From Diabrotica undecimpunctata (Eukaryota > Arthropoda > Insecta > Coleoptera > Chrysomelidae), in the NCBI RefSeq assembly GCF_040954645.1, contig NC_092811.1:121665411-121729410 (forward strand): 64,000 nucleotides of DNA, given 5' to 3'. Below are positions 55,866-56,859 of this stretch, in pieces; the stretch's first letter is position 1; each line of letters starts with the position of its first letter. The notes beneath the pieces are model-generated. The model was not told the DNA's origin. It made no database searches and saw only the letters and a list, made by a program, of their open reading frames with translations. Position numbers and translations under genes: made by a program.

Positions 55866-56095
55866 ATATTATTAAAATATCTTATATATATATTATAAGA
55901 TGATATTTTAATAATTGTTTTTTTGTTATAATTGTAATTAAAAGGGTTAATTGTATCATTTCTCTAATTTCTTCTTTCATTTGCAGCGGCGAAGGTTCCC
56001 ACCAATCGGGATCCTCGGAAGACAGAACTCCTGGAGCGATGGCCAGGGCGATAACTGTCCACGCCGATACCAAAAAAGTAATGTACTTTGCATAG
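2409..56095 (+). CDS. Ago1: Argonaute-1, complete gene span (15 coding exons)
   Basis: Argonaute-1 is the core of the microRNA-induced silencing complex: it holds a microRNA and represses complementary mRNAs in the cytoplasm. Joining 2409-2430, 13067-13311, 30027-30393, 30452-30529, 32096-32318, 33639-33869, 35092-35272, 42741-42874, 42994-43178, 43639-43805, 44194-44410, 46981-47078, 47535-47738, 49351-49550 and 55987-56095 gives 2,661 nt, 886 residues plus stop, with compatible phases throughout. The approximate order is a Pro/Ala/Gly-rich N-terminus (1-50), N domain (50-195), linker, PAZ (240-390), linker, MID (460-600) and PIWI (550-886), ending in the family's MYFA. The slicer tetrad is D623 (GADVTHPP), E663 (HRQEII), D696 (YRDG) and H834 (YYAHL). 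The sequence matches insect Ago1 far better than Ago2 or the PIWI clade. The full span is unusually long because its introns are filled with transposons. Confidence 0.96.
2431..3489. other. Ago1 intron 1, 5' part: nothing recognised
   Basis: This is AT-rich intron sequence after the first donor. Short open frames on both strands look random, with no protein family features, and I see no repeats with assignable ends. Confidence 0.5.
3490..3860 (-). pseudogene. Possible RTE-type retrotransposon linker fragment
   Basis: A 67-residue minus-strand frame contains [14 protein letters not shown], which resembles the region between endonuclease and reverse transcriptase in RTE-type elements (compare [14 protein letters not shown] in the larger element at 51690-55800). 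No catalytic motif is present, so the assignment is weak. The flanking bases are not otherwise recognisable. Confidence 0.3.
3955..4265 (+). pseudogene. Degenerate non-LTR retrotransposon 3' region (RNase H tail)
   Basis: Frames around 4130-4262 read LRLLTG, then [18 protein letters not shown] and [10 protein letters not shown]. This resembles the cysteine/histidine tail that follows RNase H in Jockey/I/R1-type retrotransposons (LLTGH...L...G....C..C...E...H). Frameshifts are present and no 5' part is left. It ends just before the dispersed repeat starting at about 4262. Confidence 0.4.
4262..4520 (+). repeat. Dispersed repeat, copy 1
   Basis: This segment shares long diverged similarity with about 9722-9990 in the same orientation: both contain gtttatttcatagcgat, a shared catttgaaataaaaa-like run, taaataccctg, gaaacttcatattgta and ccaagcctgga in the same order. 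It has no coding potential. It is probably a non-autonomous transposable element family. Confidence 0.6.
4521..5639. other. Intron 1 stretch: nothing recognised
   Basis: The stretch is AT-rich. A GC-richer patch around 5270-5480 has no supported coding function. No RNA gene or transposase motif was seen. Confidence 0.45.
5640..6940 (-). pseudogene. Jockey-like non-LTR retrotransposon, 5'-truncated
   Basis: Read on the minus strand, 6830-6600 gives [20 protein letters not shown], then [17 protein letters not shown]. Continuing to about 6420 gives [36 protein letters not shown] and NKVYQAL. A later segment near 6190-6160 reads [10 protein letters not shown], the reverse transcriptase PQG motif. 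These are the fingers and palm motifs of a Jockey-clade reverse transcriptase. Frameshifts and stops occur throughout and the YxDD region is not clear. The 3' end, with aataaagca near 5660, lies at about 5640. The endonuclease and ORF1 are missing, as usual for 5'-truncated copies. Confidence 0.75.
7225..8290 (+). pseudogene. RTE-type non-LTR retrotransposon, truncated and degenerate
   Basis: From about 7360 the frame reads [20 protein letters not shown], then [18 protein letters not shown]. Positions 7500-7690 give [20 protein letters not shown] and [14 protein letters not shown], which are reverse transcriptase motifs including the FADD box. Degraded C-terminal sequence continues to about 8270, where [20 protein letters not shown] matches the tail of related copies at 49687-50603 and 51690-55800. 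Several frameshifts and stops make it non-functional. It is 5'-truncated, with no endonuclease. Confidence 0.8.
8300..9720. other. Intron 1 stretch: nothing recognised
   Basis: AT-rich sequence without a supported gene or repeat boundary. Open frames such as the one at 8866-9114 look random. Confidence 0.45.
9722..9990 (+). repeat. Dispersed repeat, copy 2
   Basis: This is the second copy of the repeat at 4262-4520, in the same orientation and clearly diverged, with shared blocks such as tttatttcatagcgat, gaaacttcatattgtaa and atccaagcctgga. No ORF is present. Confidence 0.6.
10182..10862. mobile_element. Tigger/pogo-like non-autonomous DNA transposon
   Basis: The left end at 10182 reads cagtatactccctctctaac. 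The right end, read on the minus strand from 10862, gives cagtagactccctctataac. Both are bounded by TA (10180-10181 and 10863-10864), as expected for Tc1/mariner-pogo insertion. Subterminal ataacgag motifs recur near both ends (10210-10310, 10795-10855). The interior holds no intact transposase. It carries a 45-bp tandem duplication (10574-10618 and 10619-10662). Confidence 0.75.
10870..11780. other. Intron 1 stretch: nothing recognised
   Basis: AT-rich intron sequence. The 93-residue open frame at 11487-11768 has no recognisable domain. Confidence 0.4.
11786..11865. repeat. 80-bp hairpin with perfect 17-bp arms
   Basis: Arms at 11786-11802 (tttgtttcgagcttctg) and 11849-11865 are exact reverse complements. 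A further 7-bp pairing (11802-11808 with 11836-11842) lies inside, separated on one side by a 6-nt bulge. Size and shape resemble either a short foldback transposon relic or a microRNA precursor. No known microRNA sequence was recognised. Confidence 0.5.
11870..13066. other. Intron 1, 3' part: nothing recognised
   Basis: AT-rich sequence up to the exon 2 acceptor at 13065-13066. Open frames at 12705-12890 and upstream of exon 2 are not supported. Confidence 0.45.
13067..13311 (+). CDS. Ago1: Ago1 coding exon 2 (N-terminus and start of N domain)
   Basis: The acceptor ttatag precedes 13067 and the donor gtaagg follows 13311. The exon encodes an Ala/Pro/Thr-rich leader, then the conserved [14 protein letters not shown], the N-domain motif NHFQITMP, and [15 protein letters not shown]. 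Open frame extends further upstream to 12955, but that part is hydrophobic, unrelated to Argonaute and lies before the acceptor, so it is treated as intron. Confidence 0.93.
13363..13674. mobile_element. hAT-like MITE
   Basis: The left end cagtgatgatgaacctatga at 13363 and the right end read on the minus strand (aagtgatggcgaatctt from 13674) form imperfect terminal repeats of the cagtgatggcgaacc type known from hAT elements. The roughly 310-bp interior has no ORF. An 8-bp target duplication is not clean (6 of 8 positions with a one-base shift). It sits only about 50 bp after the exon 2 donor. Confidence 0.55.
13997..15968 (-). mobile_element. IS630/Tc1-type transposon with ~240-bp terminal inverted repeats
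   Basis: The outer ends read tatacagg on both sides (13997 and, on the minus strand, 15968), followed by long near-identical inverted repeats: about 14005-14245 pairs with about 15730-15960, including ataactattgggacatagac. The TA at each end fits Tc1/mariner-superfamily insertion. The interior carries one transposase gene on the minus strand. The broad repeats, about ten times longer than in ordinary mariners, are unusual. Confidence 0.85.
14400..15368 (-). pseudogene. IS630-type (DUF4817-like) transposase, broken
   Basis: The reading starts at 15368 with [21 protein letters not shown] helix-turn-helix region ([18 protein letters not shown], then [20 protein letters not shown]) leads into a DDE domain with [24 protein letters not shown] and [11 protein letters not shown]. 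Three lesions are visible. A one-base frameshift lies in the A/T run near 15030, after which the frame continues [13 protein letters not shown]. The first catalytic Asp is Asn (FTNEATF instead of FTDEATF). A deletion near 14510 joins WPPRSPE directly to [20 protein letters not shown], removing the third catalytic residue. The protein cannot be active. Confidence 0.85.
15970..17170. other. Intron 2 stretch: no gene recognised
   Basis: This is AT-rich sequence with a more complex block at about 16970-17110 (accccctacgaggggggttt palindrome-like core near 16982). It looks like a fragment of a dispersed repeat, but no ends can be defined. Confidence 0.4.
17171..19559 (-). mobile_element. hAT transposon with perfect 8-bp target-site duplication
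   Basis: The duplication gcgtatac flanks the element at 17171-17178 and 19552-19559. The element itself is 17179-19551 (2,373 bp). Terminal repeats are cagtgtttcccaaag on the left and cggagtttcccaaac on the right (minus-strand reading), typical of hAT. Subterminal ggggtcgc motifs occur at both ends. It encodes a BED-type transposase on the minus strand. Confidence 0.92.
17405..19029 (-). pseudogene. hAT transposase (ZBED5/SCAND3-like), frameshifted
   Basis: Starting at 19029 ([20 protein letters not shown]), a BED zinc finger follows ([10 protein letters not shown], then [13 protein letters not shown]). The hAT catalytic core has [30 protein letters not shown] and [17 protein letters not shown]. 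The C-terminal part includes [15 protein letters not shown]. At least three frameshifts break it, near 18640, 18180 and 17740, because the successive frames overlap and complement each other. Proteins of this type have been domesticated as host genes in vertebrates, but this copy lies between its own terminal repeats and is decayed, so it is a transposon pseudogene. Confidence 0.88.
19690..20859 (+). CDS. TMBIM/Lifeguard-family multipass membrane protein, intronless
   Basis: This 389-residue protein belongs to the Bax-inhibitor-1/Lifeguard (TMBIM) family, which reside in ER, Golgi or plasma membranes and affect calcium leak and cell-death sensitivity. The signature [13 protein letters not shown] (about 177-189) opens the first of seven hydrophobic segments (about 181-200, 212-232, 241-262, 269-288, 297-318, 328-346, 366-386), with LLYDTQKL (344-351) and [18 protein letters not shown] (364-381). 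The 170-residue N-terminus is acidic and contains a PPPPY motif (132-136) and PAPSY, possible WW-domain ligands. That part looks unlike other Lifeguards. An in-frame TAA lies at 19672-19674, supporting the start. AATAAA at 20913 could end the transcript. It is a single exon inside Ago1 intron 2, same strand, wedged between an hAT element and a mariner. It may be a retrocopy that stayed open. Confidence 0.9.
   Translation: MIPSDIVIDINDDDDLEENSSLELQESNKIDTEECKITTIIPVTTEDESKPSTSNAEPNCSQNPLQVAIKLNMDSRLIGLEDLDEQLTQEQIMLFQEFIRIQSRTKVSTNEIAVGSNVLDVHTEIPDVSLYPPPPYASHENSRQIYMQHSTTYSGPAPSYSEMYVTFTSERLRNQFVRKVYSILTVQLCITFGFVLLTVFYDPVKTFVSTTPVLPYLSMATLVALLILLSCSVPMRRHYPLNAILLLVFTLAFTYTMSYIACQYSDKAVLYATGGTALICASIMILAWLNFFDITTWKFFLMAAFLIIVLVGVVMTVIFSLVGGSQVFNIIFGLVMVVFFSIYLLYDTQKLLGGGRIALSEEEYILGAISLYVDIMLIFNYIMLICLRR
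20974..22303 (-). mobile_element. mariner (DD34D) transposon, nearly complete
   Basis: Terminal repeats begin cgaggcgtgttttttaagta at 20976 and, on the minus strand from 22301, cgaggcacgttttttaagta, continuing gtaccgttt on both sides. They are flanked by TA dinucleotides (20974-20975, 22302-22303). The element is about 1,326 bp, the normal mariner size, and contains one transposase gene on the minus strand. Confidence 0.93.
21070..22173 (-). pseudogene. mariner transposase with two N-terminal frameshifts
   Basis: From 22002 to 21070 a 310-residue frame is fully open. It holds the catalytic triad D119 (TGDETW), D213 (LHDNARPH) and D248 ([10 protein letters not shown]), with 34 residues between the last two, hence DD34D. 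It also has [11 protein letters not shown], matching the WVPHEL-type motif. Upstream frames supply the expected first helix-turn-helix ([20 protein letters not shown], then [13 protein letters not shown]). Linking them requires two one-base changes, one after MST near 22165 and one near 22010. The copy is otherwise well preserved and so probably recent. Confidence 0.88.
22480..23485 (+). pseudogene. RTE-type retrotransposon, internally deleted
   Basis: Near 22530-22620 there is an endonuclease relic ([18 protein letters not shown]). It jumps at about 22670 to reverse transcriptase sequence: [13 protein letters not shown], then [20 protein letters not shown] with the YADD box. It continues in shifted frames with [19 protein letters not shown] and ends near 23449 with [18 protein letters not shown] and IANLR. 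The tail aagaagacggcacctaaaga, leading into agaagat, matches the ends of sibling copies. The missing middle and the frameshifts make it inactive. Confidence 0.82.
23490..26230 (+). pseudogene. RTE-type retrotransposon interrupted by another retrotransposon
   Basis: The left part has an endonuclease relic (23507-23707: [20 protein letters not shown]) and reverse transcriptase sequence from about 23780: [59 protein letters not shown]. It breaks at 24200 within SPLLF. It resumes at 25505 with [51 protein letters not shown] and [15 protein letters not shown], ending [10 protein letters not shown] near 26225. It has stops, a deletion between endonuclease and reverse transcriptase, and frameshifts. 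The insertion at 24201-25504 is described separately. Confidence 0.82.
24201..25504 (+). mobile_element. Second RTE-like retrotransposon nested in the 23490-26230 copy
   Basis: It is flanked by tactattcagtgca (24187-24200) and tactattcaatgca (25505-25518), a 14-bp target duplication with one mismatch. The 5'-truncated element reads [60 protein letters not shown] and [20 protein letters not shown]. Then comes LEYADDI with the catalytic box, then a stop (TGA) near 24814. It resumes with [20 protein letters not shown] and ends [14 protein letters not shown] to [12 protein letters not shown] at 25460. A short (TA)n tail follows. It belongs to a different subfamily from its host copy. One stop and an internal deletion around 25040 inactivate it. 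Confidence 0.85.
26235..27954. other. Intron 2 stretch: no supported gene
   Basis: The stretch includes a GC-richer patch with a ggggcgtggc box near 26468 and a tataaaag near 26559, followed by a 117-residue open frame (26678-27031) of no recognisable family. This could be a solo promoter or LTR fragment, but no ends were found. A palindromic patch lies near 27460 (accagctttatcagg, then ataaagccggt). Confidence 0.35.
27955..28037. repeat. (AT)n microsatellite
   Basis: An uninterrupted run of AT dinucleotides of about 80 bp lies directly beyond the 3' side of the gypsy remnant. Confidence 0.98.
28050..29620 (-). pseudogene. Ty3/gypsy retrotransposon remnant
   Basis: Reading the minus strand from about 29610: a gag piece ([20 protein letters not shown]), a gag zinc-knuckle-like [15 protein letters not shown] near 29390, then an RNase H/integrase junction ([20 protein letters not shown], then [11 protein letters not shown]). 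An integrase zinc-binding piece follows ([20 protein letters not shown], then RFYW, near 28930-28880), and finally the integrase C-terminus at 28851. Protease, most of the reverse transcriptase and the integrase catalytic core are deleted. Stops and frameshifts abound upstream of 28851. No long terminal repeats could be delimited. Confidence 0.75.
28100..28851 (-). pseudogene. Gypsy integrase C-terminus fused in frame to a TARG1/OARD1-like macrodomain
   Basis: One 211-residue open frame (28851-28216) begins with the integrase C-terminal domain: [40 protein letters not shown] and [13 protein letters not shown] (residues 15-74). After a 35-residue linker comes [40 protein letters not shown] and [10 protein letters not shown] (131-189), the N-terminal two thirds of a macrodomain of the TARG1/OARD1 type, enzymes that remove ADP-ribose from proteins. 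After a frameshift near 28240 the rest follows: [20 protein letters not shown], then [10 protein letters not shown]. The usual GCGLD loop reads GHALE, so the catalytic Asp is Glu. The order integrase-macrodomain within one frame is the notable point. The copy is decayed. Confidence 0.8.
29621..30026. other. Intron 2, 3' end: nothing recognised
   Basis: AT-rich sequence up to the exon 3 acceptor. Confidence 0.5.
30027..30393 (+). CDS. Ago1: Ago1 coding exon 3 (N domain)
   Basis: The acceptor ttttag ends at 30026 and the donor gtaagt begins at 30394. The exon encodes [18 protein letters not shown] through [16 protein letters not shown] and [17 protein letters not shown] to GYYHPL. The Arg-to-Lys exchange typical of insect Ago1 and the PVGRSFF motif make the identity certain. 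It ends in phase 1. Confidence 0.96.
30452..30529 (+). CDS. Ago1: Ago1 coding exon 4 (linker L1)
   Basis: This short 78-nt exon encodes [20 protein letters not shown] and MMLNID, the conserved segment linking N and PAZ domains. It is separated from exon 3 by a 58-nt intron, the smallest in the gene, and is followed by gtaagt. Confidence 0.96.
30530..31399. other. Intron 4, first part: nothing recognised
   Basis: AT-rich sequence with a directly repeated gataatgtggaaa segment near 31263-31300. No gene was recognised. Confidence 0.45.
31400..31684 (-). pseudogene. 94-residue charged ORF, possible transposase C-terminal tail
   Basis: The frame starts [20 protein letters not shown] and has a lysine-rich first half, then an acidic/serine stretch [18 protein letters not shown]. 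Such charged tails occur at the C-terminus of pogo/CENP-B-type transposases, but there is no domain to prove it. The rest of intron 4 up to 32095 holds nothing I can name. Confidence 0.25.
32096..32318 (+). CDS. Ago1: Ago1 coding exon 5 (first half of PAZ)
   Basis: The acceptor tttctag precedes [20 protein letters not shown]. The exon continues through the PAZ motif [17 protein letters not shown] and [23 protein letters not shown] anchors the 3' end of the guide RNA. It ends after two bases of a serine codon before gtaagt. Confidence 0.96.
32580..33220 (-). pseudogene. hAT transposase C-terminal remnant
   Basis: On the minus strand, 33197-32997 reads [20 protein letters not shown] through [12 protein letters not shown], then [20 protein letters not shown]. 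Further on, near 32770-32715, it reads [20 protein letters not shown], the dimerisation motif of hAT transposases. Stops and frameshifts interrupt it. A short tandem repeat (gttctaatccgtttcattgt, twice, about 32688-32740) lies in the last part. The remainder of intron 5 on both sides is AT-rich and uninformative. Confidence 0.65.
33222..33424 (+). pseudogene. RTE-type retrotransposon C-terminal fragment
   Basis: The short frame [20 protein letters not shown], then [20 protein letters not shown], matches the post-reverse-transcriptase tail of the RTE-type copies in this window (compare [10 protein letters not shown] and [14 protein letters not shown] at 51713-52046). Only this piece remains in intron 5. 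Confidence 0.75.
33639..33869 (+). CDS. Ago1: Ago1 coding exon 6 (second half of PAZ)
   Basis: The exon encodes [19 protein letters not shown], then [19 protein letters not shown] and [19 protein letters not shown], ending STMIKATA plus two bases of arginine. The acceptor is ttatag and the donor gtaaga. All PAZ aromatic and basic 3'-end-binding segments expected here are present. Confidence 0.96.
33870..35091. other. Ago1 intron 6: no gene recognised
   Basis: The intron is AT-rich apart from a more GC-balanced block at about 34370-34680. Nothing there resembles a protein or RNA gene. Confidence 0.5.
35092..35272 (+). CDS. Ago1: Ago1 coding exon 7 (linker L2)
   Basis: The exon encodes [19 protein letters not shown], then [20 protein letters not shown] and [11 protein letters not shown], followed by the variable VASLSGQ. 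The acceptor is gtttcag and the donor gtgggc at 35273. The variable tail is where insect Ago1 proteins differ in length; here it is short. Confidence 0.94.
35575..35740. repeat. Pyrimidine-rich (CT)n low-complexity tract
   Basis: This tract of ctctct and related pyrimidine runs lies in intron 7, about 300 bp after the exon 7 donor. The open frames across it (serine/leucine-rich) are artefacts of composition. Confidence 0.9.
35860..36690 (+). repeat. Tandem duplication, two diverged copies of ~410-450 bp
   Basis: Blocks recur in the same order and orientation: ttctactatacaatttacta near 35878 and ttctactgcataatttacta near 36288; ttttgtatgtcgatatttaa near 36051 and 36488; tgacctatcttagca near 36179 and 36628. 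Spacing grows from 410 to about 449 through small indels. It is non-coding and probably two copies of a non-autonomous element or an old segmental duplication. Confidence 0.7.
36700..37790. other. Intron 7 stretch: nothing firmly recognised
   Basis: AT-rich sequence. A 63-residue minus-strand frame at 36813-37004 with several cysteines is not matched to any family. A mariner-end-like aggttggtcaataagttg lies near 37270, without a partner. Confidence 0.4.
37792..39540 (-). pseudogene. RTE-type retrotransposon, antisense, disrupted by a second fragment
   Basis: From about 39530 downward: [20 protein letters not shown], then [20 protein letters not shown] and [12 protein letters not shown] (linker and first reverse transcriptase motifs). 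Resuming below 38770: [60 protein letters not shown] with the FADD box. A C-terminal frame follows at 38456-37809 ([20 protein letters not shown] to [17 protein letters not shown]). A (TTC)n run at 37788-37811 marks the 3' tail. About 110 residues between the two blocks are missing, and a plus-strand fragment sits there. Confidence 0.85.
38770..39090 (+). mobile_element. 3' fragment of another non-LTR retrotransposon inserted into the antisense copy
   Basis: The plus-strand frame reads [20 protein letters not shown], then [20 protein letters not shown] and [12 protein letters not shown], ending at 39059 with a (gat)n tail at 39074-39087. This is the C-terminal tail of a different element family, whose 3' end often finishes in gatgatgat. 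It sits in the opposite direction to its host, where host sequence is also deleted. Confidence 0.75.
39950..40500 (-). pseudogene. IS630-type (DUF4817-like) transposase remnant
   Basis: The N-terminal part (40476-40213) reads [40 protein letters not shown] and [10 protein letters not shown]. Further down, shifted frames give [15 protein letters not shown] and [20 protein letters not shown], matching the start of the DDE domain with its first Asp (FSDEA). Later catalytic motifs are lost. It is related to, but distinct from, the element at 13997-15968. The stretch 40510-41431 that follows holds nothing recognised. Confidence 0.7.
41432..42199 (+). mobile_element. Non-autonomous Helitron
   Basis: The element starts with tctatatataaaaggctagg at 41432 and ends ...tcaaaatcactag at 42199. 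A perfect 16-bp palindrome, ccgtcgcatgcgacgg (42171-42186), lies 13 nt before the end. The preceding base is A and the following is T, the insertion context of Helitrons, which leave no target duplication. The 768-bp interior carries no Rep/helicase coding. It contains two similar blocks of about 80 bp (about 41753-41830 and 41977-42059) sharing gggcactacacagt. All the structural hallmarks agree. Confidence 0.82.
42741..42874 (+). CDS. Ago1: Ago1 coding exon 8 (start of MID)
   Basis: The exon encodes [20 protein letters not shown], then [19 protein letters not shown] and REDAL plus two bases of arginine. The exon must end at 42874, because exon 9 supplies the next base and then [10 protein letters not shown]. 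The following intron therefore begins gcaagt, a GC donor. Confidence 0.94.
42875..42993 (+). promoter_or_regulatory. GC-AG intron (Ago1 intron 8)
   Basis: The intron begins gcaagt after AG at 42874 and ends tttag at 42993. Exon phase and the conserved protein REDALRNFTQQ leave no GT alternative. GC-AG introns form a minor class spliced by the major spliceosome, usually with otherwise perfect donor consensus as here. Confidence 0.92.
42994..43178 (+). CDS. Ago1: Ago1 coding exon 9 (MID)
   Basis: The exon encodes [40 protein letters not shown] and [13 protein letters not shown]. The MID domain binds the 5' phosphate of the guide. The acceptor is gtttag and the donor gtaagt. The exon ends after the first base of an alanine codon. 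Confidence 0.96.
43179..43638. other. Ago1 intron 9: nothing recognised
   Basis: A 460-nt AT-rich intron with a G-rich patch near 43305-43360 (gagggagggggag). No coding was recognised. Confidence 0.6.
43639..43805 (+). CDS. Ago1: Ago1 coding exon 10 (MID-PIWI junction)
   Basis: The exon encodes [40 protein letters not shown] and [15 protein letters not shown], essentially identical to other insect Ago1 proteins. The acceptor is ttctag, the donor gtaaga, and it ends in phase 0. Confidence 0.96.
43806..44193. other. Ago1 intron 10: nothing recognised
   Basis: A 388-nt intron. The 88-residue antisense frame at 43835-44101 has no family features and its support is composition only. Confidence 0.6.
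44194..44410 (+). CDS. Ago1: Ago1 coding exon 11 (PIWI, catalytic D and E)
   Basis: The exon encodes [20 protein letters not shown] with catalytic D623, then [18 protein letters not shown] and [14 protein letters not shown] with the glutamate-finger E663, and ends with [10 protein letters not shown]. The acceptor is tctacag and the donor gtaagt. Confidence 0.97.
44750..45065 (-). pseudogene. RTE-type retrotransposon C-terminal fragment
   Basis: The minus strand reads [20 protein letters not shown], then [20 protein letters not shown] and NEQIRNEM, then in a shifted frame [13 protein letters not shown] sequence near 44830. This is the tail that follows reverse transcriptase in another RTE-like family of insects. 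It is short and 5'-truncated, in Ago1 intron 11. Confidence 0.7.
45120..45960. other. Intron 11 stretch: AT-rich, nothing recognised
   Basis: Strongly AT-rich sequence rich in T and A homopolymers. No ORF, RNA gene or repeat end was identified. Confidence 0.55.
45975..46560 (-). pseudogene. Unidentified ORF, possibly a retroelement gag/ORF1
   Basis: The last 149 residues are open from 46424 to 45975 ([57 protein letters not shown]), ending in a basic, proline- and glycine-rich tail ([25 protein letters not shown]). Upstream, [20 protein letters not shown], then [18 protein letters not shown], joins it through a C homopolymer at 46434-46442 that shifts the frame. A helical N-terminal part with a basic RNA-binding-like tail resembles ORF1/gag proteins of retroelements. 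I cannot name the family. It lies antisense in intron 11, with nothing recognised from 46565 to 46980. Confidence 0.4.
46981..47078 (+). CDS. Ago1: Ago1 coding exon 12 (PIWI, second catalytic D)
   Basis: The exon encodes [19 protein letters not shown], containing catalytic D696 in YRDG, then [13 protein letters not shown]. The acceptor is attctag and the donor gtgagt; it ends in phase 0. Confidence 0.96.
47079..47534. other. Ago1 intron 12: nothing recognised
   Basis: A 456-nt intron without recognisable features beyond its splice sites. Confidence 0.6.
47535..47738 (+). CDS. Ago1: Ago1 coding exon 13 (PIWI)
   Basis: The exon encodes [58 protein letters not shown] and [10 protein letters not shown]. 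It comprises 204 nt, phase 0 at both ends, with acceptor ttctag and donor gtgagt. Confidence 0.97.
47739..49350. other. Ago1 intron 13: no gene recognised
   Basis: A 1.6-kb AT-rich intron. The only structured part is the short minisatellite at 48603-48673 and its GC-richer surroundings to about 49190, which may derive from an old LTR or MITE but lack definable ends. Confidence 0.5.
48603..48673 (+). repeat. Three-unit minisatellite (23-24 bp)
   Basis: Units are actgagataagggcatcgtc (48603), actgagataagggcatcgcc (48626) and attgagatcaaggcatcact (48650), each followed by 3-4 variable bases. The first two are nearly identical and the third is diverged. Confidence 0.85.
49351..49550 (+). CDS. 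Ago1: Ago1 coding exon 14 (PIWI, catalytic H)
   Basis: The exon encodes [40 protein letters not shown] and [19 protein letters not shown] with catalytic H834 in YYAHL, ending VEKEHD plus two bases of serine. The histidine, which is arginine in human AGO1, predicts slicer competence. The donor gtaagt follows 49550. Confidence 0.97.
49656..49686. repeat. Perfect 15-bp inverted repeat with 1-nt spacer
   Basis: gtttactatattata (49656-49670) is exactly mirrored by 49672-49686 around a single G. It abuts the 5' truncation point of the adjacent RTE copy. Confidence 0.85.
49687..50603 (+). pseudogene. RTE-type retrotransposon, 5'-truncated
   Basis: The copy begins within reverse transcriptase motif 5, [20 protein letters not shown], followed by [20 protein letters not shown] with the FADD box. 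It continues [40 protein letters not shown] and [18 protein letters not shown], ending [17 protein letters not shown]. At least four in-frame stops or shifts are present (for example after ETLQH, after MIISK, after FEMC). It is a sibling of the copy at 7225-8290. The stretch 50604-51007 that follows holds nothing recognised. Confidence 0.85.
51008..51591. repeat. Long inverted repeat (foldback) with ~270-bp arms
   Basis: The left arm (51008 to about 51280) and right arm (about 51322-51591) are reverse complements with about eight differences by my reading, roughly 97 percent identity. Outer ends read atacaaagcacgtggtgttc and its complement; inner ends read gggggcatcttacatgacc. The loop of about 40 bp contains a (gttat)n run. 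Transcription through Ago1 intron 14 would produce a long RNA hairpin. It has no coding capacity. It is either a foldback transposon or an inverted duplication. Confidence 0.93.
51713..53209 (-). pseudogene. Reverse transcriptase half of the split RTE ORF
   Basis: The half reads [20 protein letters not shown] onward, directly continuing the endonuclease half across the duplicated target site. It is open to the TAG at about 52044, then open in the same frame to 51713. Its YADN in place of YADD and the single nonsense codon are the only obvious defects I see in the reverse transcriptase half. Confidence 0.88.
53210..53951 (-). mobile_element. Nested 5'-truncated non-LTR retrotransposon with 13-bp target duplication and (CA)n tail
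   Basis: tgccactagtata occurs at 53210-53222 and 53939-53951 and appears once at the empty site. The inserted minus-strand segment encodes [31 protein letters not shown] and [20 protein letters not shown], the C..C..H..C tail of Jockey/R1/I-type elements. Its 3' end is a (CA)n run, seen as (TG)n on the plus strand at 53224-53297. Confidence 0.88.
53224..53297. repeat. (TG)n microsatellite, 37 units
   Basis: An uninterrupted TG dinucleotide run sits exactly at the 3' end of the nested retrotransposon and abuts its target duplication, so it is probably an expanded 3' tail. Confidence 0.97.
53952..55480 (-). pseudogene. Endonuclease half of the split RTE ORF
   Basis: This is an open frame of 514 residues before it runs into the inserted element. 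It contains a complete apurinic endonuclease domain with catalytic E (GISEMRWP), D/N (GDFNAKIG) and D-H (SDHNPL) motifs. A coiled, lysine/glutamate-rich linker follows ([20 protein letters not shown] to [14 protein letters not shown]). Insect genome annotations often call this protein craniofacial development protein 2-like. The N-terminal 60 residues are basic and histidine-rich. Confidence 0.88.
55821..55863. repeat. (TA)n microsatellite
   Basis: A TA dinucleotide run lies next to the 5' end of the antisense RTE element. Confidence 0.95.
55868..55915. repeat. Hairpin upstream of the last Ago1 exon
   Basis: attattaaaatatc (55868-55881) is mirrored exactly at 55902-55915, with further pairing of cttat and ataag inside. 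The hairpin ends 71 nt before the exon 15 start, overlapping the expected branch-point neighbourhood. Confidence 0.7.
55987..56095 (+). CDS. Ago1: Ago1 coding exon 15 (C-terminus and stop)
   Basis: The acceptor tttgcag precedes 55987. The exon encodes [35 protein letters not shown] and stop TAG at 56093-56095. MYFA is the expected Argonaute C-terminus, which packs against the MID/PIWI core. Confidence 0.97.
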
Positions 56096-56640
56096 AAGAG
56101 GCCCAGATGGCAAATGTACGGATAGAAACGTTGAAACAGCCGGTAAAACATTTCGACCAAGATATCGATATGGTGCAGATATCGACATGAGGTACAAATG
56201 TAGCATATTTGTTTTGCTTTGTTTAAGATTTCCAAGTTGTTTACGACTGTTTAAGGCGACTCATGTTGTTTAAGCGACCCGGATCTGTTCTAGCGACCTG
56301 TAACGGAACGGATTCGGGCCGTTTCGTATGTTTTATAGATTTATCAAAAAAAACGCAGCACTAAAAGCAGCTTGTGAGTCAAATAAATGTCTTAATTTAC
56401 AAGAAACTGTATCAAGTGGCGTTCAAGTTCAATATTTTATTAAATTGATATTTTTTTACTATTTGATAAATTAACTTTAGTACTTTGTCAATACGTTAGA
56501 TATTTAACGACTTATGAACTTTTTATAGTGTTATAAGGTTTTTTTTTCTAAAGTCAATACCTGTTTATACACTAAACAAAATGATTAAAAGAACACTCAT
56601 CCCAAAAAGTTTTTAATTATAGTAACATATTTTCATATAC
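56096..56640 (+). promoter_or_regulatory. Ago1 3' untranslated region with candidate polyadenylation signal
   Basis: Sequence after the Ago1 stop has no recognisable protein coding. The first canonical AATAAA is at 56382-56387, followed by a T-rich stretch, so a minimum 3' UTR of roughly 300 nt is plausible. Insect Ago1 3' UTRs are often longer, and later A/T-rich sites could also be used. Confidence 0.45.
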
Positions 56641-56859
56641 TTGCAAATATTGCAATTTTGTTTTCTTAAAAAGTATGTTGCAGCTCAAATATACTTACTT
56701 CTTTTTTGTTTTTCCAGTCATTCCAGGTTTGTTAATCATCTATTAAATTTTGCTGACTTTGTTTTTTTTAGTATATGTTGTTTTTGTGCTATCCTTTTTC
56801 TCTTTCTACTTATTCAACAGCTGTCAGAACCTAAACTTTTACAGTCCATCAGGATTTGG

